A DNA stretch of 64,000 bases from Kitasatospora phosalacinea (GCF_000717185.1 NZ_JNYE01000015.1:1-64000), one strand, 5' to 3'. Shown: positions 37,916 through 47,112, counted from the first letter of the stretch. The notes: generated from the sequence alone by a model not told the origin. Numbers and translations: made by a program.

Positions 37916-39355
37916 GTGAACGACGACTTCCGCGGGGCCGCACGGGCGGCCGCAGACCTGGTGGCCGACTACCTCGACGCGGTGCCCGGGCGCCCGGTGT
38001 GGCAGCCGATGGACCCGGCGGAACGGGCCGCGCTGCTCGACCTCCCGCTGCCCGAGGACGGCGCCGCGCTGGACGAGCTGCTGAGGACCGTCGAGCAGCG
38101 GATCATGCCGCACCCGATGGGCAACGGGAGCCCGCGCTTCTTCGGCTGGGTCAACTCCGCCCCGCAGCCCGCCGGGGTGCTCGCCGCCCTGGCCGCGAGC
38201 GCGATGAACCCCAGCTCGGCCGGCGGCGACCACGCCGACGTCCACCTGGAGCGCGCCGTGGTGCGCTGGATCGCCGAACTGGTCGGCTTCCCGCACCCGC
38301 CCGGCGGCGGCGTCCTCACCTCCGGCACCTCGATGGCCACCATCGTCTGCCTGGCCGCCGCCCGCGGCCGCGCCGCCCGCAAGGCCGGCTGGGACGTCCG
38401 CGAGGACGGCCTCGCCGGGATGCCCCCGCTGGTCGGCTACGTCACCGGCGAGGCGCACAGCTGCGTGCGCAAGGCCGCCGAACTGCTCGGCCTCGGCTCC
38501 AGGCACCTGCGCACCCTCGCCTCCGACGCCGACGGCCACCTCGTCCCGGACGCCCTGGCGGCCGCGATCGCCGAGGACCGGGCGGCCGGGCGGCTGCCCT
38601 TCCTGGTGGTCGCCTCCGCGGGCACCGTCGGCACCGGCGCCGTCGACCCGTTCGAGCCGATCGCCGACCTGGCCGAGCGCGAGGGCCTGTGGTTCCACGT
38701 CGACGGCGCGTACGGCGCCTTCGGCGTCCTCGACCCGGCGATCGCGCACCGCTACGCGGGCATGGACCGGGCCGACTCGCTCGCCCTCGACCCGCACAAG
38801 TGGCTGGGCGTGCCGGTCGACTGCGGCTGCGCCCTGGTGCGCGACGCCGAGGAGCTGCGCGGCACCTTCAGCCTCGTCCCCTCCTACCTGCGCGACGACG
38901 CGGCCGGGGACCTCGGCTGGTTCTCCGAGTACGGCACCGAGCAGACCCGGCCGTTCCGCTCCCTGAAGGTCTGGGCGTCCATCGCCCACCGCGGCCGCTC
39001 CGGCGTCGTCCGGGACATCGCGCACTGCACCGCGCAGGCCCGGCAGCTGGGCGAATGGATCGAGCAGGACCCGGAGTTGGAGCTGGTCGCCCCGGTCGAG
39101 ACCTCCATCGTCGCCTTCCGCCACCGCCCCGCCGGGCTCGACGAGGCCGGGCTGCAGAAGCTCAACTCCCTGCTCCCGGTGGCCGTCCAGCAGCGCGGGC
39201 GGGTCTTCGTCACCGGCGCCGTGTACCGGGGCAGCGAGATGCTCCGGGCCTGCCTGCTGAACGCCACCACCACCGAGGCGGACCTGCGGCTGCTGCTGGA
39301 CGAGGTGAAGTCCGCGGGAGCGGAACTCCTGGACCGGTGCCGTACGTCCAACTGA
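37916..39355 (+). CDS. PLP-dependent group II decarboxylase (aromatic amino acid decarboxylase-like)
   Basis: About 479 residues. The pyridoxal-phosphate lysine is in ALDPHKWLG; the cofactor-binding HVDGAYGAF and VASAGTVGTGAVDP fit the decarboxylase/SepCysS-like fold type I group related to aromatic-L-amino-acid and glutamate decarboxylases. It would release CO2 from an amino acid to give an amine, but the substrate is not predictable. A TACGAT -10 box at 37903-37908 lies 7 bases before GTG 37916, suggesting a leaderless transcript from that GTG; ATG 37907 is the alternative start. It follows the HELGH protein by 57 bp. Confidence 0.88.
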   Translation: MNDDFRGAARAAADLVADYLDAVPGRPVWQPMDPAERAALLDLPLPEDGAALDELLRTVEQRIMPHPMGNGSPRFFGWVNSAPQPAGVLAALAASAMNPSSAGGDHADVHLERAVVRWIAELVGFPHPPGGGVLTSGTSMATIVCLAAARGRAARKAGWDVREDGLAGMPPLVGYVTGEAHSCVRKAAELLGLGSRHLRTLASDADGHLVPDALAAAIAEDRAAGRLPFLVVASAGTVGTGAVDPFEPIADLAEREGLWFHVDGAYGAFGVLDPAIAHRYAGMDRADSLALDPHKWLGVPVDCGCALVRDAEELRGTFSLVPSYLRDDAAGDLGWFSEYGTEQTRPFRSLKVWASIAHRGRSGVVRDIAHCTAQARQLGEWIEQDPELELVAPVETSIVAFRHRPAGLDEAGLQKLNSLLPVAVQQRGRVFVTGAVYRGSEMLRACLLNATTTEADLRLLLDEVKSAGAELLDRCRTSN

Positions 39356-39461
39356 TCGCGGGCGCGGATCAGCGCCGATCCGACGGGGGCCCGCGGAGAC
39401 ATTTACCGTCAGGTCACGGGGGATTCGTGATCGTGAAACAGCGGAGCGCCACCATGCAGGC

Positions 39462-40835
39462 ATGGACAACATGGCGTACACCCACAGCAGAGTCACCGAC
39501 GAGCGGCAGGAACGGCGGCGGAGCCGGGGGCACCGCTGGCGCAAGGAGACGGTCGAGCTCGCGGCGGTCTTCGCCGCCGTCGCGGCCGCCGACCTGGTCG
39601 CCAACGTCGTCGTGCACGGCCACGACGGGCCGGTGCTGCTGGTCGCCTCCGCGGCGGCCATGCTCGCCACCGCGCTGTTCCGCGGCTGGCTCGCCCACCG
39701 GCACCCGCACGGGCCGCCCGGCCCGGCCGCACCGCCGGGCGGCGACGCGATGACCCCCGCCGCCCCCGCCGAGGAGCCCACCGTCCTGTGGCGGCTGCGC
39801 ACCAGCGTCTCCGACGCCCCCGGCAGCCTGGCCCGGGTGTGCACGGCACTGGCCGGGCTGCGGGTCAACATCGTCTCCATGCAGGCGCACCCGCTGCCCG
39901 AGCACACCGTCGACGAGTTCATCGTCCGCGCCCCCGCGGCGCTCTCCCGCACCGAGCTCGCCGCGGCCGTCGCGGCCGGCGGCGGCTGGGACATCTGGAC
40001 CGACCGGGCCGACGCCCACGAGCTCGTGGACGTCCCCCGGCAGGTCCTCGCCCTGGCCACCCGCACCGCCCTGGACGCCGCCGAACTGCCGGTCGCGCTG
40101 CGCCAGTTGTTCGGCCGCACCGCCATCCGGCAGTACCCCGGCCGCGGTGACGGCACCCAGGCCGGCCTGGAAGGACACCTGATGCGACTGCCCCTGCCGG
40201 GCGGCGACCTGCTCGAACTCTCCCGGCCCCACCTGCCCTTCACCCCCACCGAGTTCGCCCGCGCCCGCGCCCTGGTCGAGCTCGACACCGTCCTCGGCCC
40301 GCGCGTCCCGGCCGTCGCCGCCCGGATCGACCACCTGGACGGCGCCGCGCTCACCGTCCGCCGCGCCACCCCCGAGGACAAGCCCGCCGCCCTGGCCATG
40401 CACGCCCGCTGCTCCGCGGAGTCGCTGCGCCGCCGCTACCACGGCCCGGTCAAGGACGCCGACCGCTACCTCGACCACCTGCTCGACCACCGCCACGGCC
40501 AGACCCTCGCCGTCGAGACCGCCGACGGGCGCCTGGTGGCCCTCGCCCACCTGATGTGGGACGACGAGGGCGCGGAGATCGCCCTGCTGGTCGAGGACGC
40601 CTGGCAGCGCCGCGGCCTGGGCGTCGACCTGGTCCGCCGGATGGCCGCCCTCGCCCTGGAGGCGGGCGTGCGCACCGTCTACGCCGTCACCACCGCCGCC
40701 AACACCGGGTTGGTCTCCACCATGCGGCGGCTCTCCGCCCCGCTGGACTACCAGGTCGAGGACGGCACCCTGGTCATCACCGCCCACCTCGCCGAGGCCA
40801 CCGAGAAGCTCCCGGCCCCCTGGCCGGCCCGCTAG
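39462..40835 (+). CDS. Membrane-anchored ACT domain plus GNAT acetyltransferase fusion
   Basis: A 457-residue three-part protein. Residues about 30-80 contain two hydrophobic helices (VELAAVFAAVAAADLVANVVV, then VLLVASAAAMLATALFRGWL). An ACT domain follows (about 108-180: WRLRTSVSDAPGSLARVCTALAGLRVNIVSMQAHPLPEHTVDEFIV), normally an amino-acid sensor. The C-terminal GNAT domain (about 302-440) has LLVEDAWQRRGLGVDLVRRMAALAL, the acetyl-CoA loop Q/RxxGxG/A. It may be an acetyltransferase controlled by an amino acid, like ACT-GNAT lysine acetyltransferases of actinobacteria, here tethered to the membrane. The ATG at 39462 lacks a clear ribosome-binding site; ATG 39750 would give a soluble form. 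Confidence 0.85.
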   Translation: MDNMAYTHSRVTDERQERRRSRGHRWRKETVELAAVFAAVAAADLVANVVVHGHDGPVLLVASAAAMLATALFRGWLAHRHPHGPPGPAAPPGGDAMTPAAPAEEPTVLWRLRTSVSDAPGSLARVCTALAGLRVNIVSMQAHPLPEHTVDEFIVRAPAALSRTELAAAVAAGGGWDIWTDRADAHELVDVPRQVLALATRTALDAAELPVALRQLFGRTAIRQYPGRGDGTQAGLEGHLMRLPLPGGDLLELSRPHLPFTPTEFARARALVELDTVLGPRVPAVAARIDHLDGAALTVRRATPEDKPAALAMHARCSAESLRRRYHGPVKDADRYLDHLLDHRHGQTLAVETADGRLVALAHLMWDDEGAEIALLVEDAWQRRGLGVDLVRRMAALALEAGVRTVYAVTTAANTGLVSTMRRLSAPLDYQVEDGTLVITAHLAEATEKLPAPWPAR

Positions 40836-41140
40836 GGGCCCGGGGAACGGCGGGTCCGTGCTGCTGACGGCCCGGGGCCGATCGAGGGTTCGTGCTGCTG
40901 CGGGTCTCGAACGGAACCGGAAGCAGACGCGCGCAACGGCAGTGCACCCCCGGCAGACCCGGCTCGCCGTTCCCCGAGCCCCTGGCTTCGCTCTTCCTCC
41001 CCTCGGCCCAAGGGCTCACGCGGCAGCTTGTCGCCCCTGCTCAAGTGTGCGGGCGGGAGTCGGTAGGCTGGCCCCGACCCCGCCGCCCGTGGGTCGTCGA
41101 ACGGCCCGGGCGGTGCCGCAGCAAGGAGGAACCCCTGAGC
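40836..41140. other. 305-bp gap before murT with a long-range inverted repeat
   Basis: CGGGGAACGGCG (40841-40852) and CGCCGTTCCCCG (40965-40976) are perfect inverse copies 112 bp apart and could terminate the ACT-GNAT transcript as a long-loop structure. The murT promoter should lie to the right; a TAGGCT box at about 41065 is a candidate -10. No gene is seen. Confidence 0.5.
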
Positions 41141-42397
41141 ATGCCAGGCACCGATTCGGAAGCCCCGCGCGACGCCTCGCTGCCCGCCCGCGCGAAGATC
41201 GCCGTGACGGCCGGCAAGATGGCCGCCGCGCTGTCCCAGAAGGCGGGCCGCGGCAGTGGCTCGGTGATCGGCGGCAAGGTCGCGCTCAAGCTCGACCCGG
41301 ACCTGCTGGCGACCCTCACCGAGCACCTGGACGTGGTCCTGGTCAGCGCCACCAACGGCAAGACCACCACCACCCGGCTGATCGCCGAGGCGCTGCGGGC
41401 GGCGGGCCCGGTGGTCTCCAACGCGCTGGGCGCGAACATGCCGGCCGGCATCACCGGTGCGCTGGCCAACAGCACCAGCGCCCGCTTCGGCGTGATCGAG
41501 GTGGACGAGAAGTACCTGCCGATGGTCGCCCGGGACACCCGGCCGAAGGCCATAGCGCTGCTGAACCTCTCCCGCGACCAGCTGGACCGCGCGGCGGAGA
41601 CCCGGATGATGGCCGAGAAGTGGCGCGAGGGCCTCAAGGACACCGACGCGGTGATCATCGCGAACGCGGACGACCCGCTGGTGACCTGGGCCGCCTCGTC
41701 CTGCAAGAAGGTGGTCTGGGTGGCCGCCGGGCAGGCGTGGAAGGAGGACGCCTGGTCGTGCCCGTCCTGCGGCGGCGTGATGCAGCGCCCCGGTGACGAC
41801 TGGTTCTGCGGCGAGTGCGGCTTCCGCCGCCCGAACCCGCACTGGGCGCTCCAGGGCACCCACGTGATCGACCCGCACCGCGGTGCCTGGCCGATCCAGC
41901 TCCAGCTGCCGGGCCGCGCCAACCTGGCGAACGCCACCAGCTCGGCCGCCGTCGCGGCGGTCTTCGGGGTGGCCCCGCAGGTCGCGCTGCAGCGGATGCA
42001 GTCGGTGGCCGCGGTCGCGGGCCGCTACGACGTGGTGCAGTACCGCGGCCGGGACATCCGGCTGCTGCTGGCGAAGAACCCGGCCGGCTGGCTGGAGACC
42101 TTCTCGCTGATCGACGGGCCGCCCGCGCCGGTGGTCCTGTCGGTGAACGCGCTGGACGCCGACGGCACCGACACCTCCTGGCTGTGGGACGTCGACTACG
42201 AGCGCCTCGCCGGGCACCCGATCTTCGTGATGGGTCAGCGCAGGCTCGACCTCGCGGTCCGCCTGGAGGTCGCCAACCTGCAGTTCCAGGTGGTCGACTC
42301 GCTCGCCCAGGCGGTGGACGCCGCCCCGGGCGGCCGGATCGAGGCCATCGCCAACTACACCGCCTTCCAGCAGCTCCGCAAGGCCGTGGTGGCCTGA
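41141..42397 (+). CDS. murT: Lipid II isoglutaminyl synthase, MurT ligase subunit
   Basis: A 418-residue Mur-ligase-like subunit. With GatD it amidates the alpha-carboxyl of D-Glu in lipid II to D-isoglutamine. ATP site: SATNGKTTTTRL (GKTTTT at 73-78). A Cys4 zinc ribbon, C207PSC210 ... C223GEC226, is inserted in the middle domain as in other MurT proteins. The C-terminal DUF1727 domain interacts with GatD. AAGGAGGA precedes the ATG at 41141. The stop overlaps the gatD start (ATGA), so translation is coupled. Confidence 0.95.
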   Translation: MPGTDSEAPRDASLPARAKIAVTAGKMAAALSQKAGRGSGSVIGGKVALKLDPDLLATLTEHLDVVLVSATNGKTTTTRLIAEALRAAGPVVSNALGANMPAGITGALANSTSARFGVIEVDEKYLPMVARDTRPKAIALLNLSRDQLDRAAETRMMAEKWREGLKDTDAVIIANADDPLVTWAASSCKKVVWVAAGQAWKEDAWSCPSCGGVMQRPGDDWFCGECGFRRPNPHWALQGTHVIDPHRGAWPIQLQLPGRANLANATSSAAVAAVFGVAPQVALQRMQSVAAVAGRYDVVQYRGRDIRLLLAKNPAGWLETFSLIDGPPAPVVLSVNALDADGTDTSWLWDVDYERLAGHPIFVMGQRRLDLAVRLEVANLQFQVVDSLAQAVDAAPGGRIEAIANYTAFQQLRKAVVA

Positions 42398-43455
42398 TGA
42401 GCGACCAGTACTACGGGCAGCAGCAGCCGCAGTTCGGCGAGCAGGGCCAGGGCGGCTACGGGCAGCAGCCCCCTCAGCAACAGCAGCAGTACGGCGACCA
42501 GCAGTACGGCCAGTACGAGCACCAGCACCAGCAGCCGCAGCACCAGCAGTACGGCCAGCAGCAGTACGGCAGCCCGTACGAGCAGCAGCAGCCGCCGCAG
42601 CACCAGCAGCCGCAGCAGCCGCAGTACGGCGACCCGCAGCAGCAGCACCGGCAGCAGCAGCACCAGCAGTACGGCGGGGACGCTCCGCAGCAGCCCGCGC
42701 CCCAGCAGCAGTTCGGGAGGTCTTCGAGGATGAGCGAGAGCAGCCTGCGGGTGGTCTGGGTGTACCCGGACCTGCTGTCGACGTACGGCGACCGCGGCAA
42801 CGCGCTGGTGGTGGAGCGGCGGGCGCGGCAGCGCGGCCTCGGGGTGCAGCGGATCGACGTGCGCTCGGACCAGTCGGTGCCGACCAGCGGCGACATCTAC
42901 CTGATCGGCGGCGGTGAGGACCGTCCGCAGCGGCTGGCGGCGGAGCGGCTGCGCAACGACGGCGGGCTGGTCCGGGCGGCCGAGAACGGCGCGATCATCT
43001 TCTCGGTCTGCGCGGGCTTCCAGATCCTGGGCCACGAGTTCATCAACGACCTGGGCGAGCGCGAGCCGGGCCTGGGCCTGCTGGACGTGTGGACGGTCCG
43101 CGGCGAGGGCGCGCGCTGCGTCGGCGACGTGCTGGCGGACGTGAACCCGCAGCTGAACCTGCCGCAGCTGACCGGTTTCGAGAACCACCAGGGCGTCACC
43201 CACCTCGGCGAGGGCGTCAGCCCGCTCGCCACCGTGCAGGTCGGCCGGGGCAACGGCACCGGCGACGGCACCGAGGGCGCCTGGCGCGACACCGTGTTCG
43301 GCACCTACCTGCACGGCCCGGTGATGGCCCGCAACCCCGCCGTCGCCGACCTGCTGATCAAGCTGGCGCTGGACGTGAACGCGCTGCCGCCCGCCGACAC
43401 CACCTGGTACGACGAGCTGCGCGCCGAGCGGATCGCCGCGGCCCGCCCCGCGTAG
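42397..43455 (+). CDS. gatD: Lipid II isoglutaminyl synthase, GatD glutaminase subunit, with Gln-rich N-terminal extension
   Basis: A 352-residue class I glutamine amidotransferase supplying ammonia to MurT. The catalytic domain starts at Met112 (MSESSLRVVWVYPDLLSTYGDRGN); catalytic Cys205 in FSVCAGFQILG is residue 94 counted from Met112, exactly the number known for GatD of S. aureus, and the catalytic His is likely in GTYLHGPVM. Residues 1-111 are almost only Gln, Tyr, Pro, His and Gly (for example YGQQQYGSPYEQQQPPQHQQ), a prion-like low-complexity tract not normally present. GGGAGG also stands before the internal ATG at 42730, so a short normal form could be made too. The ATG at 42397 overlaps the murT stop. 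Confidence 0.93.
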   Translation: MSDQYYGQQQPQFGEQGQGGYGQQPPQQQQQYGDQQYGQYEHQHQQPQHQQYGQQQYGSPYEQQQPPQHQQPQQPQYGDPQQQHRQQQHQQYGGDAPQQPAPQQQFGRSSRMSESSLRVVWVYPDLLSTYGDRGNALVVERRARQRGLGVQRIDVRSDQSVPTSGDIYLIGGGEDRPQRLAAERLRNDGGLVRAAENGAIIFSVCAGFQILGHEFINDLGEREPGLGLLDVWTVRGEGARCVGDVLADVNPQLNLPQLTGFENHQGVTHLGEGVSPLATVQVGRGNGTGDGTEGAWRDTVFGTYLHGPVMARNPAVADLLIKLALDVNALPPADTTWYDELRAERIAAARPA

Positions 43456-43791
43456 CGGGCCCCGCACCCCGCACAGCGGGCCCCGCAGCGCCTCGGCGCG
43501 CGTTCACCCGCGCGTCATCCGAGGTCACGGCGGTGGACGGCTGACCGCCATGTGGTCAGCCGTCCCACCGCGGGACAACTTCATAGGAGAATAGGAGAGC
43601 CCGGGCGCAACACCCTCCTCGGCGGTCGGGTCGCAGTTACGTGTGGTGCGTCGAGGAAGCCGCCCCCGCGTCGGTTTCGGCTCGGCCGGACGCAGGAACC
43701 GTATGCTGTGCAGCAGGTCAGTTTCGGGCCGCGCGTCCGATTCCCACCCACCAGTCCGGCCGTCCGATCCTGCTCGGGAGTTGGCAAAGCA
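43456..43791. other. 336-bp gap before pfkA
   Basis: Begins with two copies of AGCGGGCCCCGCA separated by 10 bp right after gatD, which may act as a terminator. Further right a TATGCT box near 43701 could be the pfkA -10 region. A short T-loop-like stretch near 43735-43757 was examined and is not a tRNA. No gene is seen. Confidence 0.45.
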
Positions 43792-44817
43792 ATGCGTATT
43801 GGTGTCCTGACCAGCGGCGGTGACTGCCCCGGCCTGAACGCCGTCATCCGTTCCGTGGTCCACCGGGGGGTGGTCGACCACGGCGACGAGATCATCGGCT
43901 TCGAGGACGGCTGGCGCGGTCTCCTTGAGGGCGTGCACCGCCCGCTGACGCTCGACTCGGTGGGTGGGATCCTCGCCCAGGGCGGCACGATCCTGGGTTC
44001 CTCCCGGGTGCAGCCGAGCCACCTGCGCGACGGCGTGGAGCGCGCCAAGCAGCACTGTGCGGACCTGGGCATCGACGCGGTCATCCCGATCGGCGGCGAG
44101 GGCACCCTGAAGGCCGCGAAGCTGATGAGCGACGCGGGCCTGCCGGTGGTCGGCGTGCCGAAGACCATCGACAACGACATCGCCTGCACCGACGTCACCT
44201 TCGGCTTCGACACCGCCGTCTCGGTGGCCACCGAGGCGCTGGACCGGCTGAAGACCACCGCCGAGTCGCACCAGCGCGTCATGGTCGTCGAGGTGATGGG
44301 CCGGCACACCGGCTGGATCGCGCTGAACGCGGGCATGGCGGCCGGTGCGCACGCCATCATCGTGCCGGAGCGGCCGTTCCACATCGACAAGCTGACCGAG
44401 GTCGTGCGCGAGCGCTTCGACCGGCAGAAGAAGTTCGCGATCGTGGTCTGCGCCGAGGGCGCGAAGCCCGAACCCGGCACCATGCCGTGGGAGGAAGGCA
44501 CCAAGGACATGTACGGCCACGAGCGCTTCACCGGCATCGCCACCCAGCTCTCCCGCGAGCTGGAGCACCGCCTCGGCAAGGAGGCCCGTCCGGTGATCCT
44601 GGGCCACACCCAGCGCGGCGGCACCCCGACCGCGTACGACCGCGTCCTGGCCACCCGCTTCGGCTGGCACGCGGTGGAGGCCGCCCACAAGGGCGCCTTC
44701 GGCCACATCACGGCGCTGCAGGGCACCGAGATCAAGCTGGTGCCGCTGGGCGAGGCCGTGGCCGAGCTGAAGACCGTCCCGGCGGAGCGCTACCGGGAGG
44801 CCGAGACCGTCATCTGA
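43792..44817 (+). CDS. pfkA: 6-phosphofructokinase
   Basis: A 341-residue glycolytic kinase phosphorylating fructose-6-phosphate. MRIGVLTSGGDCPGLNAVIR starts the fold; PIGGEGTL is the nucleotide-binding segment, PKTIDNDIACTDVTFGFDTA the substrate loop with the catalytic TIDND, and EVMGRHTGWIA the next conserved stretch. This is the actinobacterial group III pattern (GGEGT), ATP-dependent in S. coelicolor. GGGAG precedes the ATG at 43792. A strong GC hairpin follows the stop. Confidence 0.96.
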   Translation: MRIGVLTSGGDCPGLNAVIRSVVHRGVVDHGDEIIGFEDGWRGLLEGVHRPLTLDSVGGILAQGGTILGSSRVQPSHLRDGVERAKQHCADLGIDAVIPIGGEGTLKAAKLMSDAGLPVVGVPKTIDNDIACTDVTFGFDTAVSVATEALDRLKTTAESHQRVMVVEVMGRHTGWIALNAGMAAGAHAIIVPERPFHIDKLTEVVRERFDRQKKFAIVVCAEGAKPEPGTMPWEEGTKDMYGHERFTGIATQLSRELEHRLGKEARPVILGHTQRGGTPTAYDRVLATRFGWHAVEAAHKGAFGHITALQGTEIKLVPLGEAVAELKTVPAERYREAETVI

Positions 44818-44839
44818 CGGCCCGCCACCGCCCCGCCCA

Positions 44840-44872
44840 GGGGGCGCGTCGCGGCCCGCCGCGCGCGCCCCC
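44840..44872 (+). terminator. Hairpin terminator after pfkA
   Basis: GGGGGCGCG (44840-44848) and CGCGCCCCC (44864-44872) pair perfectly with a 15-base loop, 23 bp after the pfkA stop and just before the leaderless D-lactate dehydrogenase promoter. Confidence 0.65.
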
Positions 44873-44889
44873 GGCGATAGCCTCACCGC

Positions 44890-45885
44890 ATGGAGATCCT
44901 CGCGTACGGCGTCCAGTCCGACGAGCGCCCACTGCTCGACGCCGCCCTGGAGCGGCACCAGTTGCGCATGCTGGACGTCTTCCTCACCGCCGACACCGCC
45001 CCGCTGGCCGCCGGGTTCCCGGTCGTCTCCAGCAGCGTCAACGACGCGCTGGACGCGGAGGTGCTCTCGCTGCTCGCGGCGGGCGGCACCCAACTGGTCG
45101 CCCAGCGCTCCACCGGCTTCAACAACATCGACCTGAACGCCGCCGCGAAGCTCGGCCTGACCGTGGCCCGGGTCTCGTACTACTCCCCGTTCTCGGTGGC
45201 CGAGCACGCCTGGACGCTCGCGCTGGCCGTGAACCGGCGGCTGATCCGCTCGGTGAACCGCTCCCGCGAGTTCGACTTCCGGCTGGACGGCCTGATGGGC
45301 CGCGACATCCACGGCATGACCGTCGGCGTGCTGGGCACCGGCAAGATCGGCGAGTGCTTCGCCCGGATCGCGGCCGGTTTCGGCACGACCCTGCTGGGCT
45401 GGGACGTCGCGCCGAACCCGGAGTGCGAGGCGCTCGGGATGCAGTACGTGGGCAAGGAGGAGCTGCTCTCCCGCAGCGACCTGGTCTCGCTGCACGTCCC
45501 GCTGCTGGACTCCACCCACCACGTGGTCGACCGCGAGGCGCTGGCCCTGATGAAGGACGACGCGATCCTGGTCAACTCCTCCCGCGGCGGCCTGGTCGAC
45601 GCCACCGCCCTGGTCGAGACGCTGCGTGCCGGGCGGCTGGCCGGCGTCGGGCTGGACGTGTACGAGGAGGAGGCCGACGTGTTCTTCACCGACCGCTCCG
45701 CGCAGGGCATCGCCGACGACACGCTGGCCCGGCTGATCAGCTTCCCGCAGGTCCTGGTCACCTCGCACCAGGCGTACTTCACCCGCACCGCGGTCGGCCA
45801 GATCATCGACGCCACCGCCCGCAACGTGGACGACTTCGCGCAGGGCCGCACCAACGAGAACACCCTGGTGCCGCAGGGCGGCTGA
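44890..45885 (+). CDS. ldhA: D-2-hydroxyacid dehydrogenase (D-lactate dehydrogenase type)
   Basis: A 331-residue NAD-dependent dehydrogenase that reduces pyruvate to D-lactate. QRSTGFNNIDLNAAAKLGLTVARVSYYSPFSVAEHAW is the classic D-LDH segment, VGVLGTGKIGECFARIAAGFG the NAD site, and NSSRGGLVD with the later Glu and SHQAYFT the catalytic Arg/Glu/His region. TAGCCT at 44878-44883, six bases before the ATG, and no ribosome-binding site indicate a leaderless transcript. The earlier FAD/Fe-S dehydrogenase could be its respiratory counterpart. Confidence 0.92.
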   Translation: MEILAYGVQSDERPLLDAALERHQLRMLDVFLTADTAPLAAGFPVVSSSVNDALDAEVLSLLAAGGTQLVAQRSTGFNNIDLNAAAKLGLTVARVSYYSPFSVAEHAWTLALAVNRRLIRSVNRSREFDFRLDGLMGRDIHGMTVGVLGTGKIGECFARIAAGFGTTLLGWDVAPNPECEALGMQYVGKEELLSRSDLVSLHVPLLDSTHHVVDREALALMKDDAILVNSSRGGLVDATALVETLRAGRLAGVGLDVYEEEADVFFTDRSAQGIADDTLARLISFPQVLVTSHQAYFTRTAVGQIIDATARNVDDFAQGRTNENTLVPQGG

Positions 45886-45954
45886 GCGTTCCCGCCGGAG
45901 GGGGTGGGGGCGCGGGGGCCGGTCACCGGAGCGGCCGGCGCCGACGGGAACGCT
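45885..45954 (+). terminator. Long-loop inverted repeat after ldhA
   Basis: AGCGTTCCCG (45885-45894, overlapping the stop codon) and CGGGAACGCT (45945-45954) are perfect inverse copies with a GC-rich 50-base loop. A possible terminator. Further right, 46010-46060 contains several ACCGGACCA copies before ctaG. Confidence 0.45.
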
Positions 45955-46009
45955 GCCGTCCCGGGGGCACCGGCCGGGTCGGCGTAAGCGCCGCCTAGGC
46001 TTGGTCCGA

Positions 46010-46060
46010 ACGAAACCGGACCAAACCGGACCGGGCCAACACCGGACCACACCGGACCAC
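46010..46060. repeat. ACCGGACCA short repeats upstream of the CtaG gene
   Basis: Four to five copies of AACCGGACCA or ACACCGGACCA follow each other irregularly. They lie 60-110 bp upstream of the CtaG start and may include regulator sites or be slippage. Confidence 0.5.
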
Positions 46061-46116
46061 CGGCACCGCGGCGCGCCCGCGGCACCGGTGGGCATGGACG
46101 AAAGCGGGGCCGCCCG

Positions 46117-47094
46117 ATGGGCGACGGCATGACGGGGATGCACCACCACGGAGGCGGACCGCTCCCCCCCTTCTCCTTCTCCCGCGCCCTGGAGTGGTCG
46201 CCGGACTGGCCCTACCTGGTGTTCTGCGCGCTCGCCCTCGGCCTGTACCTGGCGGGGGCGGTCCGGCTGTGGCGGCGCGGCGACAAGTGGCCGGTCGGCC
46301 GGTCGGTCGCCTGGACGGCGGGCGTCGGCACGGTGCTGTTGGTCACCAACACCGGCCTGAACGACTACGGCATGGTGCTGTTCAGCGCGCACATGATGCA
46401 GCACATGGTGCTCTCCATGCTCTCCCCGATCCTGCTGCTGCTGGGCGCCCCGATCACCCTCGCGCTGCGCGCCCTGCGCCCGGCCCGCAAGGGCAGCGGC
46501 AGGGGCCCGCGCGAACTGCTGGTCGCCCTGCTGCACTCCACGTACGTCCGGATCGTCTCGCACCCGGCGTTCACCATCCCGGCGTTCATCGCCAGCCTGT
46601 ACGTGCTGTACTTCACGCCGCTGTTCGACTTCCTGATGCAGTACCGAATCGGGCACCTGGCGATGATGCTGCACTTCCTCGCCGTCGGCATGCTGTTCTT
46701 CTGGCCGATCATGGGCGTCGACCCGGGCCCGCACCGCCCCGGTTTCGTGATGCGGATCATCGAGCTGTTCATGGGCATGCCGTTCCACGCCTTCTTCGGC
46801 GTCGCGGTGATGATGGCCTCCGGGCAGCTGGTCTCCACCTTCAGCTCCGCGTCGGCGCCGCCGGGCACGAACCTGCACGACGACCAGCAGCTGGCGGGCG
46901 GCATCACCTGGGCGTTCGGCGAGATCCCCACCGCGATCGTGCTGATCGCGCTGACCCTGCAGTGGGCCAAGTCCGAGGAGCGGCAGGCCCGCCGCCGCGA
47001 CCGGGCCGCCGACCGGGACGGCGACGCCGAGCTGGAGGCGTACAACCGGTACCTGGCCTCGCTGGACCGGAGGGCCGACCGGGCCGCCGGATGA
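46117..47094 (+). CDS. Cytochrome c oxidase assembly protein, caa3_CtaG family
   Basis: A 325-residue membrane protein with seven or so spans. The family core FSAHMMQHMVLSMLSPILLLLGAPITLALRAL and YRIGHLAMMLHFLAVGMLFFWPIMGVDPGPHRPGFVMRIIELFMGMPFHAFFGVAVM contains the conserved histidines that probably bind copper for oxidase assembly. The N-terminal MHHHGGG is His-rich. It ends at a perfect hairpin terminator shared with the convergent DUF2254 gene. Confidence 0.92.
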   Translation: MGDGMTGMHHHGGGPLPPFSFSRALEWSPDWPYLVFCALALGLYLAGAVRLWRRGDKWPVGRSVAWTAGVGTVLLVTNTGLNDYGMVLFSAHMMQHMVLSMLSPILLLLGAPITLALRALRPARKGSGRGPRELLVALLHSTYVRIVSHPAFTIPAFIASLYVLYFTPLFDFLMQYRIGHLAMMLHFLAVGMLFFWPIMGVDPGPHRPGFVMRIIELFMGMPFHAFFGVAVMMASGQLVSTFSSASAPPGTNLHDDQQLAGGITWAFGEIPTAIVLIALTLQWAKSEERQARRRDRAADRDGDAELEAYNRYLASLDRRADRAAG

Positions 47095-47112
47095 GTGCCC
47101 CCCGTGTGACCG

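Noticed and set aside
43735..43757. T-loop-like GTCCGATTCCC followed by CCA, resembling a tRNA 3' half
   Set aside because: The flanking stem bases do not pair and no acceptor or anticodon arm could be folded upstream.
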